NCBI GenBank assembly: GCA_964462535.1
Contig: CAYWXV010000058.1
Location: 1-16,461, forward strand
DNA from: CAYWXV01 sp964462535
GTDB lineage: Bacteria > Bacteroidota > Ignavibacteria > OLB7
Reading direction: 5' to 3'
DNA length: 16,461 nucleotides
Below, in pieces: positions 14,421-16,461 of the stretch. Position 1 is the stretch's first letter, and every line of letters starts with the position of its first letter. The notes below the pieces were generated by a model. It was not told the origin of the DNA. It made no database searches and saw only the letters and a program-made list of their open reading frames with translations. The position numbers were made by a program, and so were the translations under genes.

Positions 14421-14622
14421 GGAGTAGGAAGGAGACAGGAGATAGTGGTGAGTGATCTGTTATCTGTGGTCAGTTGGTACCGGTTCGTGTCTCTGCAGAC
14501 TTCGACATCCAACAGCCCGCACCTGCGGGCACCAAAGGGCTGAGCCATCAAGCGTCCGCCACTGCGCCCGAGCTGACGTCCGCGAAGCGGACCTCTAACG
14601 CGCAGCATCTAACCTCTTCCCA
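14421..14622. repeat. Purine-rich degenerate repeat and hairpins
   Basis: The first about 60 bases repeat short words of the type GGAG/TAGGA/GGTGAGTGATCTGT in a loose, microsatellite-like way. Then two small GC hairpins follow: GCCCGC-acct-GCGGGC (14515-14530) and GTCCGC-gaa-GCGGAC (14578-14592). Neither has a T run, so they are not clear terminators. No gene is supported here. Confidence 0.5.
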
Positions 14623-15765
14623 ATGCGCGAACACTTCCTCCTTCGTCCCGATGTTGCCTTCCTCAATCATGGCTCGTTTGGCGCTTGCCCACGCCCGGTT
14701 TTCGAACGCTATCAGGAATGGCAGCGGGAGCTAGAAGCGGAGCCGGTTGAGTTTCTTGGGCGCCGTCGTCCATCGCTGGTCCGGCAGGCGCGCGAGGCCC
14801 TTGGCTCCTATGTGAATGCCAATCCCCTGGATCTTGTCTTCGTCTCCAGCGCGACGGTTGGTGTGAATGTCGTCGCACGCTCACTTCGACTGGAGAGAGG
14901 AGATGAAGTCCTGACGACCGATCACGAGTATGGCGCCTGCGATCGCATCTGGCGCTTCACCGCGCGGAACAGCGGGATCGACTATCGACGTGTTCCCATT
15001 GCCGTCCCCGTGACAACGAATGAGGAATTCGTCGAGTCGTTCATGAGTCATGTCTCCCCGCGCACGAAAGTGATCTTCATCAGTCACATGACGTCGCCCA
15101 CGGCGCTGACGTTCCCGATCGAGGAGATCTGTCGACGTGCGCGGGAGATGGGCATCGTCACGGTGATCGACGGGGCGCATATTCCGGGACAGGTTGATCT
15201 TGATATCACGGCGCTTGACGCCGACTTCTACATCGGCAACCTGCACAAATGGCTCTGCGCCCCGAAGGGAGCCGGATTCCTTTATGCGCGACGGGAGCTG
15301 CAGGAGACGATCGATCCGTTGATCGTGAGTTGGGGATGGGAGGCGGACGTCATGGAGGATTCGCCGTTCGTCGATGCACTTAGCTACGGCGGGACTGATG
15401 ATATCAGTGCCTGGCTGACCGTCCCGTCGGCGATCGACTTTCAGCGCGAGAACAACTGGAATGCGGTCCGCGAGTCTTGCAATCAGATCGTGCTCCGTGC
15501 TCGACCTTTGATTGCGGAGGCGCTGGATGCCATTCCGCTTGCTCCTGACAGGGGAGAGTGGTTCACGCAGATGAGCGCATTCCTTCTTCCCGAGGGGTAC
15601 GATGGATTCGCACTGCAGCGTCGATTGTTCGACGATCATCGGGTCGAGATTCCGGTGATGCCCTGGAACGGCCGACAGACGATCCGCATCTCCGTCCAGG
15701 CCTACAACACATGGGACGATGTGGAGCGATTGCTGCAGGGAGTGGGGGCGGTGGCATCGCGGTAG
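14623..15765 (+). CDS. Class V aminotransferase (isopenicillin N epimerase-like)
   Basis: 380 residues of a fold-type I PLP enzyme. FLNHGSFGACP (13-23) is the substrate-side N-terminal motif of the isopenicillin N epimerase/cysteine desulfurase-like group. VTVIDGAHIPGQ (179-190) carries the PLP-binding Asp183, and NLHKWLCAPKGAGFLY (206-221) places the likely Schiff-base Lys at 209. The reaction (aminotransfer, epimerisation or desulfuration) cannot be told; no Cys-loop typical of desulfurases is evident. The ATG at 14623 fits the family start. It stands alone between repeat-bearing gaps, with no obvious pathway partner. Confidence 0.88.
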   Translation: MREHFLLRPDVAFLNHGSFGACPRPVFERYQEWQRELEAEPVEFLGRRRPSLVRQAREALGSYVNANPLDLVFVSSATVGVNVVARSLRLERGDEVLTTDHEYGACDRIWRFTARNSGIDYRRVPIAVPVTTNEEFVESFMSHVSPRTKVIFISHMTSPTALTFPIEEICRRAREMGIVTVIDGAHIPGQVDLDITALDADFYIGNLHKWLCAPKGAGFLYARRELQETIDPLIVSWGWEADVMEDSPFVDALSYGGTDDISAWLTVPSAIDFQRENNWNAVRESCNQIVLRARPLIAEALDAIPLAPDRGEWFTQMSAFLLPEGYDGFALQRRLFDDHRVEIPVMPWNGRQTIRISVQAYNTWDDVERLLQGVGAVASR

Positions 15766-15920
15766 AACGCCTGGGGTCAAGTGTGGAGCGAGGATTTGTC
15801 CACCCGACGCAATTGGCCGACCGACCTGATCGTTACCGAGCTCGCCACTGAGCGGCGGAATCTCCCGATCCGCAGACCCACGTATGTTAGTCCTCTCCTG
15901 GCTCCCAGTCCCCAGTCCCT
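15766..15920. repeat. Intergenic gap with degenerate CT-rich repeat
   Basis: No gene is supported. The last 40 bases (about 15886-15920) repeat CCCAGTCC/CTCCTGGC-type words, the complement of the purine-rich repeat type seen at 14421-14480. They end directly at the ATG of the next small gene. Confidence 0.4.
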
Positions 15921-16199
15921 ATGAAACCAGACCCGCTGTATGGAATGCTCGCCGACGAACTTGGACGAGTGGAGATCGCTGAGTTGAGGCGCTACCTGGA
16001 TGGTGAATTCGAGTCGTTTGAGATGGGCTATGGGGATCTGACAATCGAACCGTACGATGTGCGGTCAGGTCGGAGCCGTGTCTTCCGTGTGCGTCATCCT
16101 CGCTTCGGCGAAGAGATGGTCCATCATTCCGCTCTGCTGGCGGCCCTCCATGACCTTGAGCATGAGTTGTTGAGGAAAGAGGTGGGACGTCGAGCCTGA
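15921..16199 (+). CDS. Small protein of unknown function
   Basis: 92 residues, acidic and hydrophilic, with no signal peptide or membrane segment. FRVRHPRFGEEMVHHSALLAALHDLEHELLRKEV forms a likely helical C-terminal half. I recognise no family. The start is the ATG directly after a CT-rich repeat, with no SD. It is supported by its open length and composition only, so a spurious call is possible. Confidence 0.5.
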   Translation: MKPDPLYGMLADELGRVEIAELRRYLDGEFESFEMGYGDLTIEPYDVRSGRSRVFRVRHPRFGEEMVHHSALLAALHDLEHELLRKEVGRRA

Positions 16200-16333
16200 C
16201 TTCCGACCAATGCGAGCTTCCGATTCCAGAGGGTTGGTCGCCATCGTTCTTGACGTACTACAAGAGCTGTTCGCCCCGGACACGGAGAATTCCATCCGGC
16301 TACGGCCGTACCTAGGTGATTCCCTCAGCCTGT

Positions 16334-16354
16334 CCCTCTCCCAAAGGGAGAGGG
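16334..16354. repeat. GC-rich hairpin repeat of widespread type
   Basis: CCCTCTCCC-aaa-GGGAGAGGG is a 9-bp perfect stem with a 3-base loop. This word family recurs in intergenic regions of many bacteria, probably as a REP-like or remnant element. Nothing in the remaining 100 bases to the window end looks like a gene. Confidence 0.6.
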
Positions 16355-16461
16355 GACGTGGCCGGTCCTTCTCTGCCGGCACATCGATGTTCCGCCGATC
16401 GTCGGCTCCTCGTCGGCATCTTCGCTTCTGGCTTCGTGCCTCGTCTCACATCTTTCATATC

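Noticed and set aside
14881..15780. Minus-strand open frame (299 codons) opposite the aminotransferase
   Set aside because: Shadow of a gene with clear PLP motifs on the other strand.
16065..16382. Minus-strand frame (105 codons) near the window end
   Set aside because: Its N-terminus is a translation of the GC hairpin repeat at 16334-16354, and it runs antisense over the small plus-strand gene.

Overview
The window looks like the chromosome of a Gram-negative bacterium from the Bacteroidota/Chlorobiota neighbourhood (an Ignavibacteria- or Kapaibacteria-like lineage would fit). This is inferred from several things. There is a predicted outer-membrane barrel protein ending in an aromatic residue and a lipoprotein. 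Most starts lack a Shine-Dalgarno (SD) sequence, yet rpsU has a near-perfect one. Promoter-like sequences resemble the Bacteroidota TTG-N19-TAnnTTTG pattern. The LeuRS insertion and the GatB N-terminal wording also look Bacteroidota-like. G+C is high (roughly 55-60% by eye). I see no mobile element, CRISPR array, tRNA or rRNA; the content is mostly housekeeping and signalling genes.

Layout. 2-2933 (minus): a secreted PDZ protein with a 12-copy Asp/Gly repeat, preceded by a GNAT acetyltransferase. 2999-6012 (plus): gatB, then a lipoprotein and a barrel-like envelope protein two bases apart. A 16-bp palindrome lies in the gatB/GNAT divergent gap. 6043-8991 (minus): a compact three-gene partner-switching operon, consisting of a membrane GAF-SpoIIE phosphatase, an RsbV/STAS anti-anti-sigma factor and an RsbW-type kinase, with no sigma factor beside it. 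9122-9965 (plus): a zinc-ribbon plus Tudor-like small protein, then rpsU with a 12-nt match to the anti-SD and a strong intrinsic terminator. 10258-13270 (plus): a 104-codon frame, a 13-bp terminator hairpin ending about 10 nt before leuS, and leuS itself. 13389-16199 (plus): an M48 metallopeptidase, a class V aminotransferase and a small unknown protein, with purine-rich degenerate repeats in the gaps. The last 260 bases hold a 9-bp GC hairpin repeat and no gene I can support.

The two most interesting signals are translational or transcriptional. The first is the leuS leader: a cluster of CTA leucine codons lies just upstream of a segment that can pair with the first arm of the terminator, which is the arrangement expected of leucine-dependent attenuation. 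The second is the rpsU start region, whose extended SD in a mostly SD-less genome fits bS21 autoregulation through the anti-SD, as described for Flavobacterium. The partner-switching operon without a local target and the repeat-bearing secreted protein are secondary points of interest.
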